A program made the translations under genes and the position numbers. Below the pieces are notes generated by a model, which did not search any database, had not been told where the DNA came from, and worked only from the letters and a program-made list of their open reading frames with translations. 64,000 bases of DNA from Physella acuta (taxonomy: Eukaryota > Mollusca > Gastropoda > Physidae): NCBI RefSeq assembly GCF_028476545.1, contig NW_026732674.1, forward strand, positions 580,001-644,000. The letters run 5' to 3'. Of this stretch, positions 1-12,963 are shown one piece after another (position 1 is the first letter of the stretch; each line of letters opens with the position of its first letter).

Positions 1-203
1 TGGCAGTCGATGTATTTACCCACAAGTTATTGAAGGTGGCAGTCGATGTATTTACCCACAAGTTATTGAAGGTGGCAGTCGATGTATTTACCGAAAAGTT
101 ATTGAAGGAAGGTGGTAGTCGATGTATTTACCCACAAGTTATAGAAGGTGGCAGTCGATGTATTTACCCACAAGTTATTGAAGGTGGCAGTCGATGTGTT
201 ACA
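1..203. repeat. 36-bp minisatellite, cut by the window edge
   Basis: Five to six head-to-tail units built on GGCAGTCGATGTATTTACCC followed by ACAAGTTATTGAAGGT. The third unit carries a short extra segment. The array runs off the left edge, so its true length is unknown. The small open frame through it exists only because 36 is a multiple of three. Confidence 0.9.
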
Positions 204-648
204 CTAGTACCCACAGCAAACCATCGCCTCTAAGACATCATTCCCGTTACAACCCGTTACATTCCCGTTACAACAACCCGTTGCAACCCGGGACAGCCAA
301 CCCTTACCCCCGGCCGGATAATTACTCGCACATCGCGTGTCTGTCGGCCATCTGTCTGAGCGCCACCCTTCTTCCCCGGGCTCATCTCCCTACCCCGTGC
401 ATCGCTATTATGAGTGTCAGAATTTTCCCGTCGGGCGGAAAGTTTGTATTTTCAGAATTTTTTATTTTTTTAAAAAGGAGTTTTCAAAAAATAAGAAATT
501 AGCAAGAACCGAAACAAAATTACTATATCTTAAAGAGGGTACATTATAATTTTTTTTTCTTAGTTCTTAAAACGAGAAAGAGAGATAGAGAATAGTTGGT
601 AAGCGAAATTATATTATTATAGAATATACATTTATAACATAGTGGATA
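204..648. other. Unique sequence, no gene seen
   Basis: The first 230 bases are C-rich with short CCCGTTACA repeats and then become AT-rich. No splice-bounded exon or known element is recognised. Confidence 0.4.
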
Positions 649-893
649 AGTATGTAAAGTATCATCTCGAATCGTACGGTCCATTGGGCAGGTGAAGCAG
701 CGTTCATATGAAGGGATAGTGTAGTCACCACTACGTCTAGCCACACTTTACTTTCCCTTACTAACGTGTCATGTGCCTTTAGGGCTGGGTAGGCTCAGGG
801 ACGACCAACGGACTCAAGCCCGGGATTCGAACTCAAAACTTTCGAGTTAGCAGTGGAACGATCCACCATCCGACCAAGCCTTCCCTCTCTATT
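649..893 (-). mobile_element. tRNA-derived SINE, minus orientation
   Basis: Reads as the reverse complement of the complete SINE at 42493-42746. The tail (GTAAAGTAT), the GGTCCATTGGGCAGGTGAAG block, the GGCTGGGTAGGCTCAGGGAC block and the RNA polymerase III B-box region (GGGATTCGAACTC on the plus strand) occur in the expected reversed order. It is diverged and no target duplication was identified. Confidence 0.7.
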
Positions 894-899
894 ACATAG

Positions 900-1799
900 A
901 ATACTAAATTATTTTATTTCAATATTGAAACCACGGATAAATAGAATGGACGCGCGTATTAGATCCTCTATCTGCAACATAAAGGCGTCTTGTTAATGAA
1001 CTATTAAAAACATCATCAGAAGCGCGCGCTACTAATTAGTTGTTGTAGTTTGTGGACAAAAGCCACGTATTCCAGTTACAAACTCTCAAAGATAAAGATT
1101 GATTCAACAAAGGATTGAATGATTGTTGCTGATTTGTTGGGAGTATATTGTGAGAAGATTGTTATATAAAGATGAGATAACTTCCCACGCCAACAATATT
1201 ACAACAATCAATTGGACAACACTTGATTATACAATATGATTGAATATGATTGAATATGATTGAATCTAATCGATTCTCAGTTAACTTAAATTCCTGAACT
1301 ATTATACAATCAAACAATCAGCCAAAACTACTGACACAATCTCACAAAAAAACCACTCACATAAGTACACAATCAACTCAAACCACTGATACAAACATAA
1401 CATCAACTTAAATAACTGACTCAGCTATAAAAGGAACTCAAACTCACACAATCATTTTGTGCACATAGAGTTTACATATCACCCCCATTCATTCAACCAT
1501 CATTTCAACCCCTGATTAACTCACAAAAACATCGGTTCCCTACCCAACGGTACAATTTAAATCCCCGATCAATTCACACTTCCACTCCATCGTGTACACA
1601 AATCACACAACAATTCAAATCCTTCATTACTATTACTACATCAGGCCAATGGACAACTGGTAAAAAACTGAACATTAAAAATTGAAATTTTTAAAATTAT
1701 GTCACAAACCTCGATTCTATCACAGATCAAAAACATTTTTTTATAAAATAATTTTCTGCACTACACTGCACATCACTACATTATACTATACTACACTAG
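900..1799. other. AC/AT-rich non-coding stretch
   Basis: Low-complexity A, C and T sequence with a short threefold ATGATTGAAT repeat near 1237-1264. It grades into the 56-bp array. No exon, RNA gene or element end is recognised. Confidence 0.4.
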
Positions 1800-2690
1800 A
1801 CTCATTAATTGACACATTTGTTTATCACCTACTCCGTCATACAACAATTTAAATCTTTTATTAATTCACACATCCATTTATCCCCTACTCAATCATACAA
1901 TTTAAATTCCCCATTAATTCACACATCCATTGAACCAATACTCCGTCATACAATAATTTAAATCTCCCATTAATTCACACATCCATTGATCCCTTACTCC
2001 GTCATACAATTTAAATTCCCCATTAATGCACACATCAACTGAGCCCCCCCCCCCCCTACTCCATCATACAACAATTTAAATCTCCCATGAATTCACACAT
2101 TCATTGACCCCCTACTCAATCATACAGTTTAAATTCCCCATTAATGCACACATCAACTGAGCCCCCCCCCCTACTCCATCATACAACAATTTAAATCTCT
2201 CATTAATGCACACATCCATTGACCCCCTACTTCATCATACAACAATTTAAATCTCTCATTAATGCACACATCAACTGAGCCCCCACTCCATCATACAAAA
2301 ATTTAAATATTTCATTAATGCACACATCAACTGAGCCCCGCACTACATCATCCAAAAATTTAAATCTCTCATTAATGCACACATTAACTGAGCCCCCACT
2401 ACATCATACAAAAATTTAAATCTCTCATTAATGCACACATCAACTGAGCCCCCACTACATCACACAACAATTTAAATCTCTCATTAATGCACACATCAAC
2501 AGAGCCCCCACTACATCATACAAAAATTTAAATCTCTCATTAATGCACACATCAACTGAGCCCCCACTCCATCACACAACAATTTAAATCTCTCATTAAT
2601 GCACACATCCATTGACCCCCTACTCAATCATACAGTTTAAATTCCCCATTAATTCACACATCAACTGAGCCCCCACTCCATCACACAAAC
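1800..2690. repeat. About 56-bp minisatellite
   Basis: About 15 units containing CACACATCAACTGAGCCCCC, ACTACATCATACA and AATTTAAATCTCTCATTAATG. Units at the left end are more diverged and use CACACATCCATTGACCCCC. C-runs inside the units vary from 5 to about 16 bases. Confidence 0.9.
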
Positions 2691-3460
2691 CTCCCGTCCA
2701 GCACTAAACCCAATCATCAGCCCAGTCCCCTAAAGCCTGTAAAACCCCCGAATAAGTCTAGAGCCGCAGAAGCCGAGTGTGCAGATCTAGGAGAATCTAT
2801 GTTGGAAGTCAGAGGACAGTCGAAGCAGACGACCGTTTACTTTTGACATTTTAAAAAGGGCGTGACGTAGGGGAGATAAATCGCGTGTCAACAATCCCTG
2901 GCCAGTTGACATTTTCTTTCGGTGATGACTTCCTGTTAAGCTCCACTTGTTTGGAGTTAGCTCCCTTTGCTTAGGGTTAGCTCCCTTGTTTAGGGTTAGC
3001 TCCCATTTTTTAAAAATAAAACTTATTTAACTTGTTTCGAATTGTCTTGTTTGTTGCGTTAGGATGGCTTAAAATGGGATTTATTTGCGAGGACTGAAAT
3101 GTGCAGACAAGTTGTAAGCGTTGGAATTCCAGAATAATCTGGTCAAGTTTGAGACATCACGCCCTCCCCGAGCGTCCTCAGCCTCGGCTTAGTGGGGGCA
3201 GCTCAAGGCTTATTTGTGCATGCTTTTTTTGGGGGGGGGGGGGGTGGGGGGGGGGTGGGGTGGGGGGGGGTAGGCTCAAAGTTTAGTGTGGACAGTTGGG
3301 GTGACCGGGACACGAGCGGTTGGTGTGAGAGAGAAAGTTGGTGTGAGAGGGACAGAGGTAGTTAGTGTGACACAGAAACACAGTTGATGTGAAAAAAAAA
3401 AAACAGTTTGTGTGATTGACAGAGGAATATGCTGATGCAGGATTAGGAATTTGTCATGGG
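2691..3460. other. Mixed sequence with a long G-run, no gene seen
   Basis: Contains a short repeat GTTAGCTCCC (2950-3005), a G-rich block with interspersed T at 3231-3272, and a GGTGTGA-type repeat at 3320-3420. No splice-bounded exon is seen. Confidence 0.4.
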
Positions 3461-4549
<1,089 letters not shown>

Positions 4550-4682
4550 TGAAAGTAAAAAATTCCCTTAACGGTCAATTGAGCTGACAAAGTAGAGTTG
4601 ATGTTTCTCGACCTCGGTATATGAGGGAATGGTGTGGTCAGTACTACACCCAGCTGTCTTTACTTTCCTTAACTTTCCACTA
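4550..4682 (-). mobile_element. SINE 3' fragment, minus orientation
   Basis: Contains the reversed tail domain of the local SINE family: GTAGAGTTGATG, CGACCTCGGTATATGAGGGA, GGTCAGTACTACACCCAGCTG and CTTTACTTTCC. The tRNA-like head is missing, and the fragment abuts the (CCA)n block. Confidence 0.6.
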
Positions 4683-5113
4683 GCGCTACCACCAACCCAA
4701 TTACCTCCACCGCCACCACCAACATCTCCACCACCACGACTACCACCTCTACCACCACCACCACCTCTACCACCACCTCCACCACAACCACCACCACCTC
4801 TACCACCACCACCTCTACCACCACCACCACCACCGCCACCACCTCTACCACCACCATCAACACCACCAACACCACCACCGCCACCAACACCACCACCGCC
4901 ACCACCTCTATTACCACCATCAACACCACCAACACCACCACCGCCACCAACACCACCACCGCCACCACCTCTACCACCACCACCTCTACCACCACCACCA
5001 CCACCGCCACCACCACCACCACTGCCACCACCTCTACCACCACCACCACCACCACCACCACCAAAGCTACCACAACCACTACTACCACCACCTCCACCAC
5101 CAGCAGCAGCATC
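4683..5113. repeat. (CCA)n/(CCN)n trinucleotide array
   Basis: About 430 bases of CCA/CCG/CCT triplets with embedded longer duplications, for example two copies of a CATCAACACCACCAACACC segment near 4855 and 4918. Frames rich in Pro, Gly and Val are open on both strands because of the period. There is no codon structure beyond the repeat and no flanking splice signal, so this is not called coding. Confidence 0.92.
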
Positions 5114-5238
5114 CACCGAACGTGTGTGTCACCGACTGACGATACATCACCACTTGCTAGATAACCCGCTAATTTGCTCTCACAGACCGACCCGTGGCAA
5201 TCCTCTCTACGCGATTTTTAACCAGCTAGCAGCGTGAG

Positions 5239-5239
<1 letters not shown>

Positions 5240-5269
<30 letters not shown>

Positions 5270-5604
5270 ACAAAGAAGTAACATCCCCACCCCTCCCTCC
5301 ATCCCCACCTTTACCCCCAACCCATCGCAGAAGGGCGTCCTCATCCACCTCCTCCCCCACCCGTCGACCCCCACCCCCACAGCCACTGGTCTGTCAGAAG
5401 ATTCAACAAGTTTTGGCTTAGGGCGACTGGGTGGGGAAATCGTTATTTTCCTTGTCTCATCAATATTCCCAACACCGGGCTCAACATAAGAAATAATCCC
5501 AACTTTTTTTTTTCCGCACGCAGAAATTAAAAATAATCCGTGATTTTAACTTCGCGTTGAAATAAAAAAATAAAATAATCTTTGATTTCCCGTTTGGGGT
5601 AAAA
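5240..5604. other. (CA)n tract and C-rich to AT-rich spacer
   Basis: A short (CA)n at 5240-5272, then a C-rich stretch, then AT-rich sequence leading into the next array. No gene is seen. Confidence 0.4.
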
Positions 5605-6030
5605 ACGCATAATAAATGTGATTTTTTTTTTACGTCAAAAGTCAAATATTAGCATGGGATTCTATGTAATGTCGAAATGTAAAATATTAGCATGTGATTC
5701 TATTTAACGTCAAAAAATAAAATATTAACATGGGATTCTATTTAATGTCGAAAGTAAAATATTAGCATGTGATTCTATTTAACGTCAAAAATAAAATATT
5801 AGCATGTGATTCTATTTAACGTCAAAAGTAAAATGTTAACATGTGATTCTGTTTAAAGTCAAAAATAAAATATTAGCATGTGATTCTATTTAACGTCAAA
5901 AAATAAAATATTAACATGGGATTCTATTTAATTTCGAAAGTAAAATATTAGCATGTGATTCTATTTAACGTCAAAAATAAAATATTAGCATGTGATTCTA
6001 TTTAACGTCAAAAATAAAATAATATTCTAT
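5605..6030. repeat. About 37-bp minisatellite
   Basis: Ten to eleven units of TATTAGCATGTGATTCTATT followed by TAACGTCAAAAATAAAA, with variants TTAACATGGG and AATGTCGAAAG. Variant units recur in the same order, which suggests block duplication of several units. Confidence 0.92.
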
Positions 6031-6459
6031 TTGATGTTTTATAAAGTCAAACCAAGGATCCAGATTAAAGATGAAAACCAGAATATAATCTAAAAATCAG
6101 TTTGACGATTGAAATCAAAGGTTACAGAACGCAACAATGTAAATGATAAAACTTTAAAGTCTTTATCTTTTTGACTCTCAAGTAGGCCTAACCGATTTCC
6201 CTTTACGTTCGCAACTAACATAGAATCTGTTGTTTCACGCATGGTGTAAAACAAAAAAAATTCTGATTTTAAATTATTTTTTCCGCTGTATTAAAACAGA
6301 GAAATCGTACTTTAATGCTCGTTTTCTAAATGAAGTTAAACTCAGCTGTACATTTTCCTATTACGGCAACATACAAAACAAAATATGTCGGAGTTTTGTA
6401 GGCGTTTGTTCTAGTTTATTTGTATCTCTGTATCTCTTTCTATAGAAGCATTGCTATGG
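6031..6459. other. AT-rich spacer
   Basis: No exon, RNA gene or repeat is recognised. The small open frame here has no supporting signal. Confidence 0.35.
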
Positions 6460-7115
6460 CGTGCAACACATACACCATTATAAGTTGTGACACCCCTTTC
6501 CGCCAATAGCATTATAAGTTGTGACCGCCACATTCGACACTATAATCTATGACCCCCTTCACCCCACATTAAGCACTATAACCTATCACCCCCACATTTG
6601 GCACTATAATCTATGACCCCCCTCACCCCCACATTCGGCACTATAATCTATGACCCCCCCTAACATTAGCACTCTAAGTTGTGACCCCCACATTCGGCAC
6701 TATAATCTATGACCCCCCCCCCCTAACATTAGCACTCTAAGTTGTGACCCCCACATTCGACACTATAATCTATGACCCCCCTCACCCCCACATTCGGCAC
6801 TATAATCTATGACCCCCCCCCCCCCTAACATTAGCACTCTAAGTTGTGACCCCCACATTCGGCACTATAATCTATGACCCCCCCCCTAACATTAGCACTC
6901 AAAGTTGTGACCCCCACATTCGGCACTATAATCTATGACCCCCCCACACACCCACTAACATTGGCACTATGCGTTGTGACCCCCACATTCAGCACTATAA
7001 TCTGTGACCCCCCCCCCCCCCCACCAATAGCATTATAAGTTGTGACTGCCACAGCTAGCTCTACAACCTACGACCCCTCACCCCACCCCCCTCATATTCA
7101 GCACTTTAATCTGTT
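6460..7115. repeat. Bipartite minisatellite of about 60 bp
   Basis: Alternates a CACATTCGGCACTATAATCT module and a TAACATTAGCACTCTAAGTT module, each followed by GTGACCCCC or ATGACCCCC. The C-runs between modules vary from 5 to about 14 bases, so both module order and homopolymer length vary. Confidence 0.88.
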
Positions 7116-7799
7116 TGCGAATCTGTGTTTAAAAAAAGAATTTTTTTCCTGTGGTCTTCCCTGTGTATCAAGGATGTTTTTTTTTTTTACTTTTTTTTCT
7201 CTTTCTTTTCAGGTCAGAAGCCGGACAAGATTCAATTACATGGGAAATAATCAGGTTTTTTTTCTCTTTAGTTCTTTCCCTTGACTTGAATGTCAAATGA
7301 TCCCAGATAGTTCAATAGAAGCATTTGCCGGGTGCCATTTAGACACGATCTGTGTGTCGGAGGCAGGACTAAAGAGAAATTAGTTGCGGTTTAGGACTAA
7401 ACTTGGATGTAGTTGTTGCAGGACATTTGATATCTTATGGGACTTTGATAGGACATCAGATAAACGGCGTCCCGGGACCTATTCAGGACACTAAAATAAA
7501 AATAAAAATGTGTTTTGGGAGTAATTTCGGACCCTGAAATAAAAAAGGCTTTAGGACCTATTCCGAACATTAAAAGAAGACGAAAAACATTCCGGGACCT
7601 TTCTTATGACCTAAAGTAGGTTTTCGTAACATAAATGGACAAACGTGACTGTTTGACATTAGGACTAAATGTAAGTAAACGTCAAAGGTAACTGAGCGGT
7701 TTGATAACAAAAACGTGTAACTAGGTAAAATATCTTTCCGGAAGTATTGGTCGGCCACACCCCCACACCCACATCCAAGTATTATAAGCCATTTTTGAC
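7116..7799. other. Intergenic or intronic spacer
   Basis: T-rich start (7120-7290), then GGGACCTATT and GGACATT-type degenerate repeats (7430-7620). A weak exon-like segment at 7212-7253 was considered and rejected. Confidence 0.35.
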
Positions 7800-8420
7800 A
7801 CTAAACCAAACATATTATAAGTCAAGTATGACACGGTGACCCCACATAAGTACTGTAGAACAAAATGACCCCACATAAGTCTTGTATGACCCCCACTTAA
7901 GTCCTGTAGGACAAAATGACCCCACATAAGTCCTGTAGGACAAAATGACCCCACATAAGTCCTGTAGGACAAAATGACCCCACATAAGTCCTGTATGACC
8001 CCACATAAGTCATGTAGGACAAAATGACCCTACATAAGTCCTGTAGGACACGATGACCCCATATAAGTCCTGTAGGACAAAATGACACCACACAAGTCCT
8101 GTATGACCCTACATAAGTCCTGTAGGACACGATGACCCCACATAAGTCCTGTAGGACACGATGACCCCACATTAGTCCTGTATAACAAAATGACCCCACA
8201 TGTCCTGTAGGACAAAATGACCCACATAAGTCCTGTAGAACAAGATGACCTCACATTGACCCCCATATAAGTCCTGTAGGACAAAATGACCCCACATAAG
8301 TCCTCTAGGACAAAATGACACCACATATGTCCTGTATGACTCCACATAAGTCCTGTAGGACAAAATGACCCCTCATAAGTCCTGTATGACCCCACATTAG
8401 CCCTGTAGGACAAGATGACC
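7800..8420. repeat. 29-bp minisatellite with an internal palindrome
   Basis: About 20 units of AAGTCCTGTAGGACAAAATG followed by ACCCCACAT. Shorter units of about 21 bp lack the GGACAAAA part. GTCCTGTAGGAC is a near-perfect palindrome, so single strands could form serial hairpins. The array ends about 10-20 bases from the splice donor of the minus-strand exon at 8437-8496. Confidence 0.93.
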
Positions 8421-8436
8421 AGAGTTCTAGACTTAC

Positions 8437-8496
8437 CTGTTCGACGCTGCAGGTACTGTCGCAGAACAAAGTATTCCCGGCATCGCTCAAAGCGTT
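8437..8496 (-). CDS. Internal exon of a secreted Cys-containing protein (exon 2 candidate)
   Basis: Minus strand. A pyrimidine-rich tract ending TTCCACAG sits directly before the exon, and CAG/GTAAGT follows it, so both splice sites are close to consensus. The exon is 60 nt. Read in phase 0, as required by the phase-0 donor of exon 1 at 17863, it encodes 20 residues from NALSDAGN to CSVEQ, with Cys-Asp-Ser-Thr-Cys in the second half. Joined to exon 1 this gives C-x3-C-x15-C-x3-C. A second frame is also open across the 60 nt (phase 1), but it does not fit exon 1. No family is recognised. Twin C-x3-C spacing is typical of disulphide-linked helical hairpins, but that assignment is inference. Later exons were not found and probably lie beyond position 1. 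Confidence 0.6.
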
Positions 8497-8672
8497 CTGT
8501 GGAAGAAAAAAACACACATTTCTTTAGCATTTGAAGCCGTAACTCCAGGTAAGGTAATTTGATGTCTGATAATTAGCCGTCTCGTGTGGTACTCGCCTGA
8601 GTAGCGCAACAAACTTTGGCTTTCATGATATGTTGCTAGATGAGGTTGGTAGCTTAAATAAATGTTGGTGTT

Positions 8673-9180
8673 TTACGTGGTGGATGGTGTGTGGTGGGGG
8701 GTGAGTGTGAGGGAGTTTTGAGGGGGGGGGGAGAAGGCGAGATGTGGGGGAGGGTGAGGTGGTGAGATTTGTGGGGTGTGTGGGGGTGGTGAGATGTGTG
8801 GGGGTGTGAGGTGGCGAGATGTGTGGGGTGAGGTGGCGAGATGAGTGTGGGGAGAAGCGTGTGAGCGCGTGCGATGGAAAGTGTGTGGTCGAGGTGTGCG
8901 GAGGGATGTGTGGGGGATATGTTTGGAGGAGATATGTGGTGACATTATTTGTGTGGGGAGAAACGTGAATGTGTGCGGTGGGATGTGTGTGGTGGTTTTT
9001 GGTGGAGGGATTGTGTGTGTGGGGATGTGTGTGGAGGAATATGTGTATGGGATGTGGTTAGGGGAGATCTGTGTGGTGACGTCGTGTGTGGAGAGATGTG
9101 TGCGTGTGTAACGAAATGTGTGTGTAGCGACTAAGTGTGGTGTGTGTATAAATGTGTGTGTAACGGTGTATGTATGTGGA
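8673..9180. repeat. GT/GGGG-rich low-complexity block
   Basis: Degenerate GTGTGGGGATGTGTG-type repeats with G-runs, including nine G near 8722. Frames are open on both strands only because of the simple composition. The block is strongly strand-asymmetric in G and could form G-quadruplexes on the plus strand. Confidence 0.8.
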
Positions 9181-9296
9181 GTTAACCACAACGAATTGAC
9201 CAGGTCTAGGGGCTGATGAATTCTTCATGGCTGGGGATTAATGCAAGATAACAAGAGAAGGTTTGGCTTAGGCGGATATTCTATGGGGGGAAAGGG

Positions 9297-9712
9297 GGTC
9301 GGGGTCGGTCAGACAGTAGGTCATGGGGCAGTGTGGACTGGTCAGACAGTAGGTCATGTGGCAGTGTAGATTGGTCAGATAGTAGGTCATGGGGCAGTGT
9401 AGACTGGTCAGATAGTAGGTCATGGGGCAGTGTGGACAGGCCAGACAGTAGGTCATGGGGCAGTGTGGACTGGTCAGACAGTAGGTCATGTGGCAGTGTA
9501 GATTGGTCAGACAGTAGGTCATGGGGCAGTGTGGACTGGTCAGACAGTAGGTCATGTGGCAGTGTAGACTGGTCAGACAGTAGGTCATGGGGCAGTGTAG
9601 ATTGGTCAGACAGTAGGTCATGGGGCAGTGTAGACTGGTCAGACAGTAGGTCATGTGGCAGTGTAGACTGGTCAGACAGTAGGTCATGGGGCAGTGTGGA
9701 CTGGTCAGAAGA
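9297..9712. repeat. 33-bp minisatellite
   Basis: About 12.5 units of TGGTCAGACAGTAGGTCATG followed by GGGCAGTGTAGAC. Variants differ at GGGG/GTGG and AGAC/GGAC/AGAT. The 33-bp period opens an 11-residue repeat frame on both strands. No start context or splice sites support coding. Confidence 0.93.
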
Positions 9713-9721
9713 TAATTGAAT

Positions 9722-9833
9722 ATGAAATATCAGGCTTGATATTTTCGGGGGGGGGGGAGACTAAATTTTTTCGGTGGGGGGGGGGGGGGGAAGGGGTAGA
9801 CTTTTTTCGAAGACATGCCTGGAAGAAACTCTG
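9722..9833. mobile_element. hAT-type MITE fragment, TTTCTTCCAG family
   Basis: Keeps one terminus (CCTGGAAGAAACTCTG, ending at 9833) and two G-runs separated by AAATTTTTTCGG, as in the other family copies. The opposite inverted terminus is absent, so the left boundary is approximate. Confidence 0.5.
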
Positions 9834-10059
9834 AACTAGCTTTATCCCCCCCTTCCCCGCCCCATTCTAAACCTAACCAAGATTCCTCCCTAACCAAGAT
9901 TACTCTACATCAGTAAAGGCTTAGACAAGTTTTACCCTCACTGTTCATTACACACTCTGCTCATTACACACTGTTCATTACACACTGTTCATTACACACT
10001 CAAAATTTTCAAATTAGATATCTATGTATATTAGACACAGCTATAGGCTATCAATACTA

Positions 10060-10560
10060 ATTTAATGTACTTGGCATCAAGCACTTGAAATTAATTTAAT
10101 GATTTAATGTAATTGACATTTAGCACCTGACATCAATAAATTTCTCAGTAAGCACAAGACATTGATATAATGTACTTGGCATTAAGCATGTGTCATTAAT
10201 CGAAGGTCAGAACATTATCCTAAGTACTAGACATTAATTTAACGTACTTGTCATTAAGCACTTAACATTAGAACATTTGTCAGTGAGCACTAGACATTGA
10301 TATAGTTTACTTGTCATTAAGCACTTGTCATAAGTACATTTGTCAGTAAGCACTAGACATTGATATAGTTTACTTGTCATTAAGCACTTGTCATAAGTAC
10401 ATTTGTCAGTAAGCACTAGACATTGATATAGTTTACTTGTCATTAAGCACTTGTCATTAATCGAAGGACAGAACATTATCCTTAGTACAAGACATTATCC
10501 TAAGTACAAGACATTATCCTAAGCACTAGACATTATCCTAAGTACTAGACATTAATAAAA
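10060..10560. repeat. Degenerate minisatellite with a 63-bp core
   Basis: Built on short words CATTAAGCACTTGTCA and AGCACTAGACATTGATAT. Three near-identical 63-bp units occupy about 10255-10450, and the flanks hold more diverged versions including GACATTATCCTAAGTAC repeats at 10480-10550. Confidence 0.85.
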
Positions 10561-12340
10561 AAAAGGCCCTTGCCAATTCTCCAAGTGCCTGTCATTAATG
10601 TAAGCTCTTGGCCTAATTATGAACGACTTAACACCGTTTAGCACACCTGGTTTTAACCTGATCACCTGACATCACCACTTGACAGCACCCCCCCCCCCCC
10701 CCTTACACATTTGATGTTTTTAACCTAACCCACCTGACCATGCTTTAAGTAGACCCTACTTGATACTTCTCTACGCCCTTTAAGTTATGCCCTACTCTCA
10801 TGGACGCTTGAACTTTCTTTACAACCTTGACATTGCTCTACGCCCTTGACATTGGATTATTACCGTTCACGTCGCCCTTGCTCGCTCTTTCTTCACACTT
10901 GACATAATTTCACAACGACCTTGACATTGGTCGACACATTCGACATTGTCCCCCTTGACCTTACCACCGCTCCCTCGCTTTACATTATTCTTGGTCCTCG
11001 ATATCTTATTGATCTAACTTCCTGTCAATTTTCTACAGAATTATCCCACATTTGCATAACAAATAAAAAAAAAAACGTCATCCGGGCCGGGGTTTGAAGA
11101 AAATATCATTTCCGCTTTAGCCAGCGCCTTGCCAGACTTTCTTAATCCTGTTCCAAAAGTGACACGCCGCCGGGGGCGGATGTTGCAGGTGCCAATGCCG
11201 TCACGTCTGATTGCGCATGGGTCATCTGGACAAGGTGTTGCTCGACGCTTCATTGGCTTCAGGGGGAGAGAACCCCCGTCGCAAAACACGTGTCAGGGGG
11301 AGAGAACTCACTCAACACCTTTTGTTAACAGCCTTGTCTTGGGTAACACCTGGACGTAACAGGAGTGGGCAGGTGAGCTAATTTCTTTTTTTTTTTTTGC
11401 TTCATCCACCCCTTCCTCTCGCCGCACCGTACCCCCAGCCACACCCATACCACCCCCCCCCAGCCACGCCAAAATATTACCGACGTGTAAACAAGCACAC
11501 AGCTGTGGTTTCGATCAAAGGCCTTCATCAGAGAAGTCAATGGTATTGTTTGGTTGCGGTAGATGGTACTCACTTAGTTACGCCAGTAGAGGGGGGGGGG
11601 GGGGGGGAGGGGATGGGAGGGAATCTCTAAAACATGATGCACCCCGTGCTCCCCTCCCTCATAATAAACATTGAATATCTCGAAGCTTTAGTACCCTACG
11701 CCCCCTTCACCCCCTACCCCTACTGTATCAGCACGCCCCAAGAACTACAGACATTCCTGTGGCCCCCCATACATGTCTCTGCCAATCACCATAGCACATA
11801 CATCGCTGTCATGTCGGTATGTTCCTATTATTTTCTATGGTATATCTGAACCTTTCGTTTGGGTAACTCATGCCTGACGAACACGGACCCTACAAAAATA
11901 GAATTATAATTCAACCAAATGTAAGAAATACATGGTAATTGACTTCTTCATTTAAGAAAAATGTATATGATTGACTATGATATGTATGCCTTATTATGTG
12001 ATTATGTGATTATGTCACAAATACGACGCCTGATATTAGCTATATGTGAATCTATGATTAATGTATATCCATTTCAATGACTGTTGTATATCCATTCATG
12101 TATCTCCTGTATATTCCTTTAGACAGGTGACTGTTGTATATCCGATTCCGTGATTGTTGTGAATCCATTTATGCGACAGTTGCAAGTCCTCTCACCTGAG
12201 ACATAGTGCGAGCTTATCCAAAGATCTAACAACGTAGACCTACAACAGGGCTACAGGGATTTGTTCAAGAGAAACATCAGAAGCAGGACTCTGGCCAATT
12301 ACAATCAAACACACGCACACACATATGTGTGTATATCAAT
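10561..12340. other. Long spacer, probably intron of the minus-strand gene
   Basis: Lies between the two minus-strand exons. Contains C-runs (10687, 11451), a G-run (11591-11607) and a GC-richer block at 11080-11300 with a duplicated GGGGGAGAGAAC. No exon with both splice sites is seen. Confidence 0.4.
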
Positions 12341-12342
12341 AT

Positions 12343-12439
<97 letters not shown>

Positions 12440-12479
12440 AACATTTACATATACATTTATACACACACACACATATACA

Positions 12480-12535
<56 letters not shown>

Positions 12536-12578
12536 TATATATACATATAAGTACATTTACATATACATTTATACACAC

Positions 12579-12649
<71 letters not shown>

Positions 12650-12660
12650 GCGCATATATA
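12341..12660. repeat. Cluster of three (AT)n tracts
   Basis: (AT)n at about 12344-12431, 12486-12540 and 12581-12646. They are separated by three related spacers containing ACATATAAGNACATTTACAT followed by ATACATTTATACACAC. The spacer plus AT tract therefore behaves as a roughly 130-bp tandem unit. Confidence 0.93.
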
Positions 12661-12914
12661 TATACATATAAGTACATTTACATATACATTTATACACACA
12701 CAGAGATATATATCCACATATATATGTCCATATATCTCCAGTAGGGGTCTCGAGAAGCGCCTGGAATTCGATCCAACCGAAGATAAAAAACATCCGAGTA
12801 ACGAAATAGGAAACCCATGAAGCGATAATCGCATTGAGAACAGGATTGGAAGCAACGGCCTCAGATTGTAGAGATTGGGGGCGGGGGAACAATGCTCCGT
12901 GCTGAGTACTTGTT

Positions 12915-12963
12915 TCACGGCACTGTCACGTGACTGTACTCGGGGTCACGGCACTGTCACGTG
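12915..12963. promoter_or_regulatory. Directly repeated CACGTG E-boxes
   Basis: TCACGGCACTGTCACGTG occurs at 12915-12932 and again at 12946-12963, a 31-bp direct repeat that places two CACGTG cores three helical turns apart. It lies in the first intron of the minus-strand gene. bHLH-ZIP factors bind this core, but a regulatory role here is inference. Confidence 0.35.

Noticed and set aside
4629-5237. Long proline-rich frame on plus and glycine/valine-rich frames on minus
   Set aside because: All frames follow from (CCN)n repetition and are open on both strands. The left part is a SINE fragment.
7212-7253. 42-nt plus-strand exon after TTCTTTTCAG
   Set aside because: Good acceptor, but the following GTTTTT is a poor donor and no partner exon exists.
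9268-9719. 11-residue repeat proteins on both strands
   Set aside because: By-product of the 33-bp minisatellite.
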